Positions 42,642 through 50,344 of a stretch of 64,000 nt of DNA are shown here, one piece after another (the stretch's first letter is position 1; each line of letters opens with the position of its first letter). The DNA comes from Mucilaginibacter sp. L294 (GTDB lineage Bacteria; Bacteroidota; Bacteroidia; Sphingobacteriales; Sphingobacteriaceae): positions 1-64,000 of the forward strand of contig NZ_LGEK01000017.1 in assembly GCF_001636615.1 (NCBI RefSeq). Direction: 5' to 3'. Below the pieces are notes generated by a model, which made no database searches, was not told where the DNA came from, and saw only the letters and a list, made by a program, of their open reading frames with translations. Both the position numbers and the translations under genes were made by a program.

Positions 42642-43742
42642 ATGTACCTGCAGCAACTCTCATTTATCAACTTTAAAAACTACGCCGAAGCCGAGATTTC
42701 GCTTGCCGAAGGGGTAAACGCGTTTGTTGGTAATAACGGCGCGGGCAAAACCAACCTGCTTGATGCGGTGCATTACCTGTCGCTTTGTAAAAGTTACTTT
42801 AACCCGATTGATAGCCAGCAGATAAAGCAGGGTGCCGACTTTTTCATGATAAACGGCGTATTTAAAAAGGGCGGCAATAAAGAAGTAGTTGCCTGCGGCG
42901 TAAAGCGCAACCAAAAGAAACAGTTTAAACGCAATAAAAAAGACTACCAGCGCCTTGCCGACCATATTGGCCTGTTGCCGCTGGTAATGATATCGCCGTA
43001 TGATATCAGTATTATTATAGAGGGGAGCGAGGAGAGGCGTAAATTCATAGATAACGTTATCTCGCAAACCGACCATCAATACCTGGACGAGCTGATAACC
43101 TATAATAAGGTGTTAGCTAATCGTAATTCGCTGTTAAAGCAAATTGCCGATACCGGCCGTTACGACCCGGAACTGCTGGCCGTGTTTGATGAACAACTGG
43201 TAGCATCCGGCGCCCGCATTTTTGAAAAGCGCCGTGCTTTTATGGATGCTTTCACCGTGATATTTAACCAGCATTATCAGTTTATAAGCGAAGATGCCGA
43301 ACAGGTAGAACTGGTTTATGAATCGCAACTGTTGCAGGATAGCTTTGCCGCCTTGTTAAAGAAAAGCATGGAGCGCGACAGGGTACTGGAGCGTACCACA
43401 ACCGGTATCCATAAGGACGATCTGCAGTTTAACATCCACGGTATGCCCATGAAAAAGTTTGGGTCGCAGGGGCAGCAAAAATCTTTCCTGATCGCTCTGA
43501 AATTGGCGCAGTACACCTTTCTTACCCAAAAAAAAGGGTTTAAACCCTTATTGCTGCTTGATGATATTTTTGATAAGCTTGATGATAACCGTGTTACCAA
43601 GCTGATGCAGATGGTATCCAACAATGATTTTGGCCAGGTGTTTATTACCGATACCAGTATGGCCCGTGTTCAGGGTATTTTTGAGAAGATAAACGTTGAT
43701 GTGAAACTATTTAAAGTATCGGAAGGGAATATAGATGCGTAA
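42642..43742 (+). CDS. recF: DNA replication and repair protein RecF
   Basis: The 366-residue SMC-like ATPase has Walker A FVGNNGAGKTNLLDAV at about residues 30-45, signature FGSQGQQKSFLIALKLAQ, and Walker B LLLLDDIFDKLDDNR. RecF acts with RecO and RecR to load RecA at gaps; recO is at 7.7 kb in this window. The start codon gives the canonical MYLQQLSFINFKNY beginning. It overlaps the following DUF721 gene by 8 bases, a pairing also seen in other bacteria near dnaN and gyrB. Confidence 0.95.
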   Translation: MYLQQLSFINFKNYAEAEISLAEGVNAFVGNNGAGKTNLLDAVHYLSLCKSYFNPIDSQQIKQGADFFMINGVFKKGGNKEVVACGVKRNQKKQFKRNKKDYQRLADHIGLLPLVMISPYDISIIIEGSEERRKFIDNVISQTDHQYLDELITYNKVLANRNSLLKQIADTGRYDPELLAVFDEQLVASGARIFEKRRAFMDAFTVIFNQHYQFISEDAEQVELVYESQLLQDSFAALLKKSMERDRVLERTTTGIHKDDLQFNIHGMPMKKFGSQGQQKSFLIALKLAQYTFLTQKKGFKPLLLLDDIFDKLDDNRVTKLMQMVSNNDFGQVFITDTSMARVQGIFEKINVDVKLFKVSEGNIDA

Positions 43743-44025
43743 AGCAAACGACAAATCGCTGAAGGAAGCCATTGAGCAAATGCTTAATGTGTATAAAATA
43801 AAGCGCCGGTTTGACGAGACCGCCATCGTATCTGCCTGGCCCGATCTGGTGGGCAAATCAGTAGCTAACCGTACTAAAGAATTATTTATAAAAGATAAGA
43901 GGTTGTTCCTGCGGATAGAATCGTCGGTAATAAAGAATGAGCTGGTGATGATGCGTAACCAGATAATTCAAAAAATAAATGATGATGCTAAAACCGAATT
44001 GGTGGTAGAGATCGTATTCCTGTAA
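43735..44025 (+). CDS. DUF721 domain protein
   Basis: The 96-residue soluble protein belongs to the DUF721 (DciA-related) family: the central WPDLVGKSVANRTKELFIKDKRLFLRIESSVIKNELVMMRNQIIQKIN block is characteristic. DciA relatives load the replicative helicase DnaB in bacteria lacking DnaC. A role in replication next to recF is plausible and inferred. Its start codon lies inside the end of recF, overlapping by 8 bases, so translational coupling is likely. Confidence 0.88.
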   Translation: MRKANDKSLKEAIEQMLNVYKIKRRFDETAIVSAWPDLVGKSVANRTKELFIKDKRLFLRIESSVIKNELVMMRNQIIQKINDDAKTELVVEIVFL

Positions 44026-44039
44026 TAAAGAAAGAAATA

Positions 44040-44240
44040 TTACCTGCCGCGTGAAAGGCGTAAACGGTGAGAAACCTTACGGAAGCTATCGTCCATTATT
44101 TGTGAGAAAGCAAGCAGGAAGATGCCCGGGAATATAAATGCGAATTGCGCCTCAGGGTGGTTCCTGAAAATATCCATCGAAACAATAATGATAGTCACTA
44201 TAATAACTGAATAGATAAGATATTTAAATAGCGACTTCAT
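44040..44240 (-). CDS. Small two-helix membrane protein
   Basis: The protein has 66 residues from the ATG at 44240; a longer frame from 44336 would begin inside the upstream terminator and is rejected. Two hydrophobic segments (FKYLIYSVIIVTIIIVSMDIF and FAFIFPGIFLLAFSQIM) and a very basic C-terminus (SHRLRLSRGR) are visible. No family was recognised. It is convergent with the DUF721 gene, 14 bp away. Confidence 0.55.
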   Translation of the reverse strand: MKSLFKYLIYSVIIVTIIIVSMDIFRNHPEAQFAFIFPGIFLLAFSQIMDDSFRKVSHRLRLSRGR

Positions 44241-44326
44241 GGCAATTGTGTTAATTGGTTGAGCGTTAAGCCGCCCAGTATGTAAAGATATATTATTAGT
44301 TTTTAATAAGCAATAAAAAAATATCA

Positions 44327-44365
44327 AAAAAGCCATTTGTAATTATTAGTTACAAATGGCTTTTT
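44327..44365 (-). terminator. Intrinsic terminator after ndk
   Basis: A 16-bp stem AAAAAGCCATTTGTAA / TTACAAATGGCTTTTT with a loop of about 7 nt has T tracts on both strands and follows ndk on the minus strand. Confidence 0.9.
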
Positions 44366-44382
44366 ATTTGAACGTTAGTAGC

Positions 44383-44802
44383 TTAGAATCTTTCGAAAGC
44401 CGAGAAAAAGAAGTTGCCTTCAATTGCTGCGTTCTCGTCAGAGTCTGAACCGTGTACCGCATTTGCATCAATTGATTTTGCAAAAAGGTTACGGATAGTG
44501 CCTTTATCTGCCTTAGCAGGGTCAGTAGCACCAATCAGTTTGCGGAAATCTTCAATAGCGTTATCTTTTTCAAGTATAACAGCTACTATAGGGCCTGATG
44601 ACATAAAGCTAACCAGGTCTTTAAAGAAACCGCGTTCGGCATGCACAGCGTAAAATTCGCCCGCTTTTGCTTCGCTAAGTGATGTATATTTAAGCGCTAT
44701 AATTTTAAAACCTGCTTTTGTTATCTGGTCTAAAATAGCACCGATATGGCCGTTTGCAACTGCATCGGGCTTTATCATTGTAAATGTTCTGTTATTTGCC
44801 AT
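44383..44802 (-). CDS. ndk: Nucleoside diphosphate kinase
   Basis: The 139-residue protein matches Ndk, which transfers gamma-phosphate between nucleoside di- and triphosphates through a phospho-histidine. The N-terminus [19 protein letters not shown], the [13 protein letters not shown] strand and the active-site motif [12 protein letters not shown] (catalytic His) are all present. The length is typical. The gene has its own promoter (TAnnTTTG, 33 bases upstream) and a strong terminator. Confidence 0.96.
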   Translation of the reverse strand: MANNRTFTMIKPDAVANGHIGAILDQITKAGFKIIALKYTSLSEAKAGEFYAVHAERGFFKDLVSFMSSGPIVAVILEKDNAIEDFRKLIGATDPAKADKGTIRNLFAKSIDANAVHGSDSDENAAIEGNFFFSAFERF

Positions 44803-44834
44803 TATATTAATATGCTTTGTAATTAAAAGAGGCG

Positions 44835-44842
44835 CAAAAGTA
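44835..44842 (-). promoter_or_regulatory. Bacteroidota -7 box for ndk
   Basis: The minus strand reads TACTTTTG from 44842 to 44835, matching TAnnTTTG, 33 bases upstream of the start codon. Confidence 0.6.
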
Positions 44843-44906
44843 GCGTTTTATTACTGGATATTAAAGCATTTGCTATAAATAAGCTATACGTATTTAATTA
44901 ATTTAT

Positions 44907-44914
44907 TAGCTTTG
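44907..44914 (+). promoter_or_regulatory. Bacteroidota -7 box for the DHH phosphoesterase gene
   Basis: TAGCTTTG matches TAnnTTTG, 17 bases upstream of the ATG at 44932. It is divergent from the ndk promoter 65 bp away. Confidence 0.6.
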
Positions 44915-44931
44915 CAATTCTTTTAAAATTG

Positions 44932-45942
44932 ATGTTGGATTTAGCCTCGCTTACTGAACTTTTAGATCAGCCACGTAAAATAGTAATTACTACCCATCAT
45001 AAACCCGATGGTGATGCTATGGGCTCGTCCTTAGGGTTGTATAATTACCTTATACAACAGGGCCACCATGCCAAAGTAATTGCCCCTACAGATTATCCCG
45101 ATTTTTTAAGCTGGATGCCCGGTAACGAAGAGGTGATCATCTATACAGAGAACACCAAGCTTTCTGCCACGCTGATCGCTGATGCCGAGATCATCTTCTG
45201 CCTTGACTTTAACAGCCTTAGCCGCATCAACGAGATGGGGGTGCTGGTTGGCGAAAGCCCTGCCTATAAAGTGATGATAGACCATCACCTGGAGCCCGAA
45301 GATTTTGACGATTACCGCCACTGGGATATTAACGCCTGCGCCGCAGCACAATTGGTGTATACATTTATAGTAGACCAATTGCAGCATAAAGAATTGATCA
45401 ATAAAGACGTGGCCACCTGTTTATATACAGGTATCATGACAGATTCCGCGTCGTTCCGTTTGCCAAACACAACATCAACAGTGCACCGCATAGCTGCCGA
45501 CCTGATTGATGCCGGCGCCAACAACTCGCGCATTCACGAATTAATATACAGCAGTTCATCAGAGAACCGTTTACGCTTTTTAGGCCACTGCCTTGCCAAT
45601 TGTTTAGAGATACTGCCCGAATATAACACAGCTATTATAGCTGTAAGTAAAAAGGATATTGCCAGGTTTGATGTAAACACCGGCGATACCGAAGGAATTG
45701 TTAACTATGCATTATCAATTGGCAGTGTGCATTTAGCAGCATTTATTGTTGAGCGTAGCGATAGGGTTAAACTATCTTTGCGGTCAAAAGCGGAGTTCCC
45801 GGCTAATGAGATCTGTAAAAAATATTTTCAGGGTGGCGGCCACCGCAATGCGGCGGGCGGGCAGTCTGAAGATACGCTTGAAGCAACCGTAACTAAATTT
45901 AAACAAATATTATCCGAGTATAAAACACTATTAAACTATTAA
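44932..45942 (+). CDS. nrnA: DHH-family phosphoesterase (NrnA-type nanoRNase / pAp phosphatase)
   Basis: The protein has 336 residues from the ATG at 44932; the TTG one codon earlier is less likely. The DHH domain has VITTHHKPDGDAMGSSLGL, FCLDFNSLSRI, the DHH box MIDHHLEPEDF, and DSASFRLPNTT; the DHHA1 domain has GGGHRNAAGGQ. NrnA degrades short RNA oligomers (nanoRNA) to mononucleotides and dephosphorylates pAp from sulfate or CoA metabolism, using manganese. It precedes a FKBP lipoprotein gene by 24 bp, suggesting co-transcription. Confidence 0.9.
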   Translation: MLDLASLTELLDQPRKIVITTHHKPDGDAMGSSLGLYNYLIQQGHHAKVIAPTDYPDFLSWMPGNEEVIIYTENTKLSATLIADAEIIFCLDFNSLSRINEMGVLVGESPAYKVMIDHHLEPEDFDDYRHWDINACAAAQLVYTFIVDQLQHKELINKDVATCLYTGIMTDSASFRLPNTTSTVHRIAADLIDAGANNSRIHELIYSSSSENRLRFLGHCLANCLEILPEYNTAIIAVSKKDIARFDVNTGDTEGIVNYALSIGSVHLAAFIVERSDRVKLSLRSKAEFPANEICKKYFQGGGHRNAAGGQSEDTLEATVTKFKQILSEYKTLLNY

Positions 45943-45966
45943 TACAATAACGAACTAAAAGAAAAA

Positions 45967-46938
45967 ATGAGAAAAAATTTAATGATCATAGCAGCGGCAG
46001 CATTAGGGCTTGCAGGCTGTAAAGGTGGGTTTAAACAGGCCGACGGCGGGTTGTTATACAACATTCGTACAGATAAATCTGGACCTACCATTAAACCGGG
46101 CGATTTTGTAAGCCTTAACCTTATACTGAAAACAGAAGGCGACTCTGTATTAGGCAGTACTTATGAACTGGGACGCCCTGCGCCGCAGATCATGGAAAAA
46201 AGCCCGCGTAAGGGTGACGTAACATCGGCGTTTTTATTTTTAAGCGAAGGTGATAGCGCTACCGTTAAATTAGCGATTGATTCGATGTTTAAAAAGGGTG
46301 CACCAAGGCCTCCCGGCATCAAAGGCAAATACCTTATTTATGAAATTAAAGTAGAAAAAGTAATAGCCAGGGGCGATCAAACAGAGCCTGTTTTCAACGC
46401 TCATATTACCGATTACTTTAAAGCACAGGGCGATCTTGTAAAAAAACAAGAGCCTGCCAAGATCAAAAAGTTTGTTGAGGATAAAAAACTGAAAACAACA
46501 ACAACAGCATCTGGCCTGCAATATGAAATTACTAAACCTGGTGCCGGCGCTAACGCTGTAAACGGCGATACGGTTGAAGTTAACTACGCAGGCAGGTTAT
46601 TGAACGGTAAACTTTTTGATACCAGCATAAAAGAAATTGCCCAGAAAGAAAGCAAACAAGTTGACCCTCGCCGTACTTACGAGCCTATAAAGCTTGTTGT
46701 TGGTAAAGTTGGGCCGGGTGGCGTAATTAAAGGTTGGGACGAAGGTTTGCAACTTTTAAACAAAGGCGCTAAAGCAACTTTAGTTATCCCGTCTGAACTT
46801 GGATGGGGTGAGCAGGGCGCTCCGCCAATGATTGGCGCTTTCGCACCGGTTACCTTTGATATTGAAATGGTAAACATTATTAAACCAAACCCTAACGCTC
46901 CAAAGCCAGCAGTAGCACCGGCGCCGGCGGTTAGATAA
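45967..46938 (+). CDS. FKBP-type peptidyl-prolyl isomerase lipoprotein
   Basis: The 323-residue protein has a signal peptide with lipobox LGLAGC (Cys18). An N-terminal degenerate FKBP-like segment (about residues 40-130, GDFVSLNLILKTEGDSVLGSTYELG) and a canonical C-terminal FKBP domain (about 195-305, GDTVEVNYAGRLLNGKLFDTS, GGVIKGWDEGLQLLNKGAKATLVIPSELGWG) follow. It should act as a periplasmic or outer-membrane foldase. It is a paralogue of the next gene with the same two-part layout. The C-terminus is Ala/Pro-rich. Confidence 0.92.
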   Translation: MRKNLMIIAAAALGLAGCKGGFKQADGGLLYNIRTDKSGPTIKPGDFVSLNLILKTEGDSVLGSTYELGRPAPQIMEKSPRKGDVTSAFLFLSEGDSATVKLAIDSMFKKGAPRPPGIKGKYLIYEIKVEKVIARGDQTEPVFNAHITDYFKAQGDLVKKQEPAKIKKFVEDKKLKTTTTASGLQYEITKPGAGANAVNGDTVEVNYAGRLLNGKLFDTSIKEIAQKESKQVDPRRTYEPIKLVVGKVGPGGVIKGWDEGLQLLNKGAKATLVIPSELGWGEQGAPPMIGAFAPVTFDIEMVNIIKPNPNAPKPAVAPAPAVR

Positions 46939-46956
46939 TTTTTATAAAACTTATAC

Positions 46957-46985
46957 AGCCTCCCGGTATACCGGGAGGCTTTTTT
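46957..46985 (+). terminator. Intrinsic terminator between the FKBP genes
   Basis: The perfect palindrome AGCCTCCCGGTA / TACCGGGAGGCT is followed by five T residues, separating the two FKBP transcripts. Confidence 0.88.
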
Positions 46986-46988
46986 ATT

Positions 46989-47990
46989 ATGATGAAACAT
47001 ACTTTTTATTTAAGCCTGATACTTTGCCTGCTTGGGGCCAGCGCCAGCGCTCAGTTTAAACGTACTGCAAAAGGGGCACAGTACCAGGTAATAAGCACCA
47101 ACCCCGGGGCAAAAATTCAACCAACGGATGTTATCACTTTTAATGCGGTACAAAGCACCGAAAGCGATTCGGTTTTGTTCAGCACATACCAACTGGGCCA
47201 ACCTATAAAAACGCCGTTACGCCCATCAAACAACGTGGCCGATCTGATGGATATATTCCCGCTTTTATCGGTTAATGATAGTGTTATTGTAAAAGTACCT
47301 GTTGATAGCGTATTTAAAGGCCACGAAGCAGATATGCCGCCTATATTTAAAAAAGGCAGTAACCTTATTTTCCATGTAAAAATTTTACAAACACAAAGCA
47401 TGGAAGCTGCCATGGCCGAGCGTAATGCCGCTATGGAAAAAATAAAGGCCGAAGGAGAGAAACTAAAGGCTACAGAAAATACAACCATTGCTAACTATAT
47501 AAAAACCAATAATATCTTGGCAAAAAGCACCCCATCGGGTTTAAGGTATGTAGTGAAAACGGCGGGCTTAAAACCTAAGCCGCAAAATGGCGATACGGTA
47601 TATGTAAATTATACAGGCCGCACATTGGAAGGAAAAGTTTTCGACTCGAGCATTGAAGCTGATGCCAAAGCCGGCGGCTTACAGCAACCTGGTCGTACTT
47701 ACGAGCCAATTAGCTTTGCCGTAGGCACAAGCCGTGTAATACAAGGCTGGGATGAAGGCCTGCTGTTGTTGAACGAAGGCTCGAAAGCACGGTTTATCAT
47801 CCCATCGGCATTAGCTTATGGCGAACGTGGCGCCGGTGCTGATATCAAACCATACTCCACCCTGTTATTTGATGTGGAGCTGGTAAAGGTAGTACGTGTA
47901 AAACATGCTGCTGCAAAACCGGCTGCTAAAGCACCACTGAAGAAAAAAGCCCCGCTTAAAAAGCGGGTAGCTGCAAAAAAGAAAAATTAA
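46989..47990 (+). CDS. FKBP-type peptidyl-prolyl isomerase, exported
   Basis: The 333-residue protein has an SPase I signal peptide (YLSLILCLLGASASAQ), no lipobox, and the same two-domain layout as the upstream paralogue. The canonical domain (about residues 195-305) has GDTVYVNYTGRTLEGKVFDSS, VIQGWDEGLLLLNEGSKARFIIPSALAYGERG. The C-terminal tail is strongly basic with Lys/Ala repeats (APLKKKAPLKKRVAAKKK), suggesting interaction with negatively charged partners. The first Met lies immediately after the T run of the terminator; the second Met one codon later is an equally possible start. Confidence 0.9.
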   Translation: MMKHTFYLSLILCLLGASASAQFKRTAKGAQYQVISTNPGAKIQPTDVITFNAVQSTESDSVLFSTYQLGQPIKTPLRPSNNVADLMDIFPLLSVNDSVIVKVPVDSVFKGHEADMPPIFKKGSNLIFHVKILQTQSMEAAMAERNAAMEKIKAEGEKLKATENTTIANYIKTNNILAKSTPSGLRYVVKTAGLKPKPQNGDTVYVNYTGRTLEGKVFDSSIEADAKAGGLQQPGRTYEPISFAVGTSRVIQGWDEGLLLLNEGSKARFIIPSALAYGERGAGADIKPYSTLLFDVELVKVVRVKHAAAKPAAKAPLKKKAPLKKRVAAKKKN

Positions 47991-47998
47991 TTTAATGG

Positions 47999-48026
47999 AA
48001 AAGCCTTCTGCAAAGAAGGCTTTTTT
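47999..48026 (+). terminator. Intrinsic terminator after the second FKBP gene
   Basis: AAAAGCCTTCT pairs with AGAAGGCTTTT around a short loop, followed by T residues that run into the -7 box of tatD. Confidence 0.85.
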
Positions 48027-48033
48027 AATTTTG
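48026..48033 (+). promoter_or_regulatory. Bacteroidota -7 box for tatD
   Basis: TAATTTTG matches TAnnTTTG and ends 4 bases before the ATG at 48038, implying a leaderless transcript. It overlaps the tail of the upstream terminator. Confidence 0.62.
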
Positions 48034-48037
48034 TACC

Positions 48038-48805
48038 ATGGTATTAACAGACACGCATACCCATTTATACTATGAAACCGATGCGGTAAAACGCTCGGAG
48101 CTGATGCAGCGTTGTATCCAAAACGATATCAGCCGTTTGTTTTTACCAAACGTTGATGCGGCATCGGTACCATTGATGTTTGAATTGCTGGAAGCTTACC
48201 CGGGCAACTGTTACCCCATGCTGGGCCTGCACCCATGTTCGGTAAAAGATAACTGGGAAGAAGAACTGGCCGTGATACAACCCGCCCTGCATCAGCATAA
48301 AATATACGCCATAGGCGAAATTGGGATAGACCTGTACTGGGACAAAACATTTTTAACCGGGCAGATCCAGGCGTTTAAATTGCAGATAAAATGGGCCAAG
48401 GCACTAAAATTGCCCATCGTAATTCATTGCCGTGACGCGTTTGATGAGGTTTACCAGGTTTTGCTTGACGAACAGGACGAAAACCTACGTGGTATATTTC
48501 ATTGTTTTGCCGGCACGCTTGAACAGGCCGAAAAAATAATAGCTTTAGGCTTTTATTTGGGTATTGGGGGCGTTATTACCTATAAAAATGCGGGGCTTGA
48601 CAAAATCTTACCACAAATTGACTTGAAGCATGTGGTTTTAGAGACCGATTCTCCGTACCTTACGCCCGTTCCGTACCGTGGTAAACCTAACGAAAGCTCA
48701 TACCTGATCTACGTAGCCCAAAAGGTGGCGGACCTATACCAAATTTTTGTTGAAGAGGTGGCCGAGATAACCACAGAAAATTCAAAAAAGATATTTGGTG
48801 TATAA
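48038..48805 (+). CDS. tatD: TatD family metal-dependent hydrolase / DNase
   Basis: The 255-residue TIM-barrel protein has the TatD motifs TDTHTHLYYE (metal His pair), LGLHPCSV, AIGEIGIDLYWD, PIVIHCRDAF, GIFHCFAGTLEQAE and VLETDSPYLTPVPYRGK. TatD proteins act as 3'-5' exonucleases on DNA and may help repair oxidative damage. Although named for twin-arginine translocation, the family does not transport proteins. It lies 34 bp upstream of the asparaginase gene, with which it is probably co-transcribed. Confidence 0.94.
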   Translation: MVLTDTHTHLYYETDAVKRSELMQRCIQNDISRLFLPNVDAASVPLMFELLEAYPGNCYPMLGLHPCSVKDNWEEELAVIQPALHQHKIYAIGEIGIDLYWDKTFLTGQIQAFKLQIKWAKALKLPIVIHCRDAFDEVYQVLLDEQDENLRGIFHCFAGTLEQAEKIIALGFYLGIGGVITYKNAGLDKILPQIDLKHVVLETDSPYLTPVPYRGKPNESSYLIYVAQKVADLYQIFVEEVAEITTENSKKIFGV

Positions 48806-48839
48806 TTTAAAAAGTATTTACAGCATAAACCTGATCTGA

Positions 48840-49859
48840 ATGAGCCAAATATTGATCATCTATACCGGAGGGACAATCGGTATGATGAGCGACCCTGTTA
48901 CAAAAACGTTGGTACCAATCAACTTTGAACAGATAATGGATAATGTACCCGAACTTGAAAAACTTAATTGCAAAATTAAGGTACACTCGTTTGAGCATAT
49001 TATCGATTCCTCAAACATGAACCCCGTTATATGGGGCGAGCTTGCCGCGCTTATTGAAACCAATTACGATACGGTAGATGGTTTTGTAATACTGCATGGC
49101 TCAGATACCATGGCGTTTACGGCATCGGCATTAAGCTTTATGCTGCAAAACCTGAACAAGCCGGTAATTTTCACAGGGTCGCAGCTACCTATCAGCGCGG
49201 TACGTACCGATGCCAAGGAAAACCTGATGACCGCCATTGAAATTGCCAAGGCCAAAAAGAACGACAGATCGCGCGTGCCCGAGGTTTGTATCTATTTTGA
49301 TTACAAACTTTTCCGTGGTAACCGTGCCTTTAAATATAACTCTTCAAAATTCGAGGCGTTCCGTTCGCCAAACTACCCTATACTGGCAGAGTCTGGCGTG
49401 CACCTGCGTTTCAGCGCAAATGATATCCGCGAACCCGGCGAAGGCCCGTTAAAGATCCATAACAAATTGGTAAGCGATGTTGTGGTGTTAAAATTATACC
49501 CGGGTATTAGCCCCAAAGTGGTAGAAACCATTTTAGGCGCAGATGTACGCGGTATTGTGATGGAAACTTTTGGCGCGGGCAACACCACAACCGACCAATG
49601 GTTTATTGACCTGCTGAAGAACGCTATCGATAGCGGCAAAGTAGTACTGGATATTTCGCAATGTAAAGTAGGTACGGTTGAGCTTGGCCGCTACGAAACC
49701 AGCAAGCAGCTAAAGGATATTGGTGTAGCCAATGGTTACGATATGACCTACGAAGCCGCTGTTACCAAAATGATGTACCTGCTGGGCGAGATTGAAGACC
49801 CCAAAGAAGTAAAACGTTGCCTGGAGAAAGACCTAAGGGGTGAGCTAACGGAATCGTAG
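48840..49859 (+). CDS. ansA: Type I L-asparaginase
   Basis: The 339-residue protein has the two asparaginase signatures, ILIIYTGGTIGMM with the nucleophilic Thr near the N-terminus and FVILHGSDTMAFTASALSFML with the second Thr-Asp pair. The absence of a signal peptide fits the cytoplasmic low-affinity type I enzyme, which converts asparagine to aspartate and ammonia. The tatD-ansA order is common in Bacteroidota. The gene ends 8 bp before a family A repeat. Confidence 0.94.
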   Translation: MSQILIIYTGGTIGMMSDPVTKTLVPINFEQIMDNVPELEKLNCKIKVHSFEHIIDSSNMNPVIWGELAALIETNYDTVDGFVILHGSDTMAFTASALSFMLQNLNKPVIFTGSQLPISAVRTDAKENLMTAIEIAKAKKNDRSRVPEVCIYFDYKLFRGNRAFKYNSSKFEAFRSPNYPILAESGVHLRFSANDIREPGEGPLKIHNKLVSDVVVLKLYPGISPKVVETILGADVRGIVMETFGAGNTTTDQWFIDLLKNAIDSGKVVLDISQCKVGTVELGRYETSKQLKDIGVANGYDMTYEAAVTKMMYLLGEIEDPKEVKRCLEKDLRGELTES

Positions 49860-49867
49860 CCCCCATA

Positions 49868-49937
49868 CGTCATTGCGAGGTACGAAGCAATCTCTTTAGG
49901 ACAAATAGGCGATATGCAATTGCGTTAATCTCCCACG
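49868..49937. repeat. Family A partial copy (left end) next to the nuclease element
   Basis: A complete left end (CGTCATTGCGAGGTACGAAG...) followed by about 43 bp of interior lacks its own right end and abuts the left end of the nuclease-bearing element at 49938. The two left ends are direct repeats 70 bp apart. Confidence 0.8.
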
Positions 49938-50332
49938 CGTCATTGCGAGGTACGAAGCAATCTCCAGATAGAAAAGTAATGAGCAAGGTATTCCAAAGAG
50001 GCGGCTGTGTTTACATCATGGCCAATCTATATCATAACGTGCTATACACAGGTGTAACATCCGATATTATTGGGCGCGTATCCGATCATAAGAATTGTGT
50101 CTATCCAACCAGCTTTACCGCTAAATATAAATGTCATAAATTAGTATACTATTGCTTTTATTCTCACATTGAAGAAGCTATAGCGGAGGAAAAGCGCATA
50201 AAAGGGAGCAGCAAAGAACATAAAAGGCAATTGGTGAATTCTATAAATCCCGAATGGGTAGATTTGTATGCAAGCTTGTTAGAATAGTTGGCGATGCATA
50301 GTCGGGAGATTGCTTCGTACCTCGCAATGACG
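49938..50332 (+). mobile_element. Family A element carrying a GIY-YIG nuclease gene
   Basis: The 395-bp element is bounded by perfect 27-bp inverted repeats at 49938-49964 and 50306-50332, identical to the ends of the short family A copies. It contains only the GIY-YIG nuclease gene. The subterminal segments GATAGAAAAGT (left) and AGTTGGCG (right) also occur, joined together, in the copy at 53154-53247, which therefore looks like an internal-deletion derivative. No target-site duplication was found by eye. Mobility is an inference from the repeat structure. Confidence 0.7.
49979..50287 (+). CDS. GIY-YIG nuclease family protein within inverted repeats
   Basis: The protein has 102 residues from the ATG at 49979; an in-frame TTG at 49943 lies inside the inverted repeat and is unlikely, and an ATG at 50018 is a further option. 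The GIY-YIG fold is recognised from CVYIMAN, then VLYTGVTSDIIGRVSDHK with the catalytic Arg, TAKYKCHKLVYY, the metal-binding Glu of EEAIAEEKRIKG, and NSINPEWVDLY. It belongs to the small single-domain UvrC/URI-like group. The reading frame is intact. Its position between the terminal repeats suggests it acts on or mobilises them; this is inference. Confidence 0.85.
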   Translation: MSKVFQRGGCVYIMANLYHNVLYTGVTSDIIGRVSDHKNCVYPTSFTAKYKCHKLVYYCFYSHIEEAIAEEKRIKGSSKEHKRQLVNSINPEWVDLYASLLE

Positions 50333-50344
50333 GGCTGGCTTTTG

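Noticed and set aside
49943-49978. Upstream TTG start for the GIY-YIG gene
   Set aside because: The codon lies inside the terminal inverted repeat; the ATG at 49979 begins after it and still includes the full nuclease fold.
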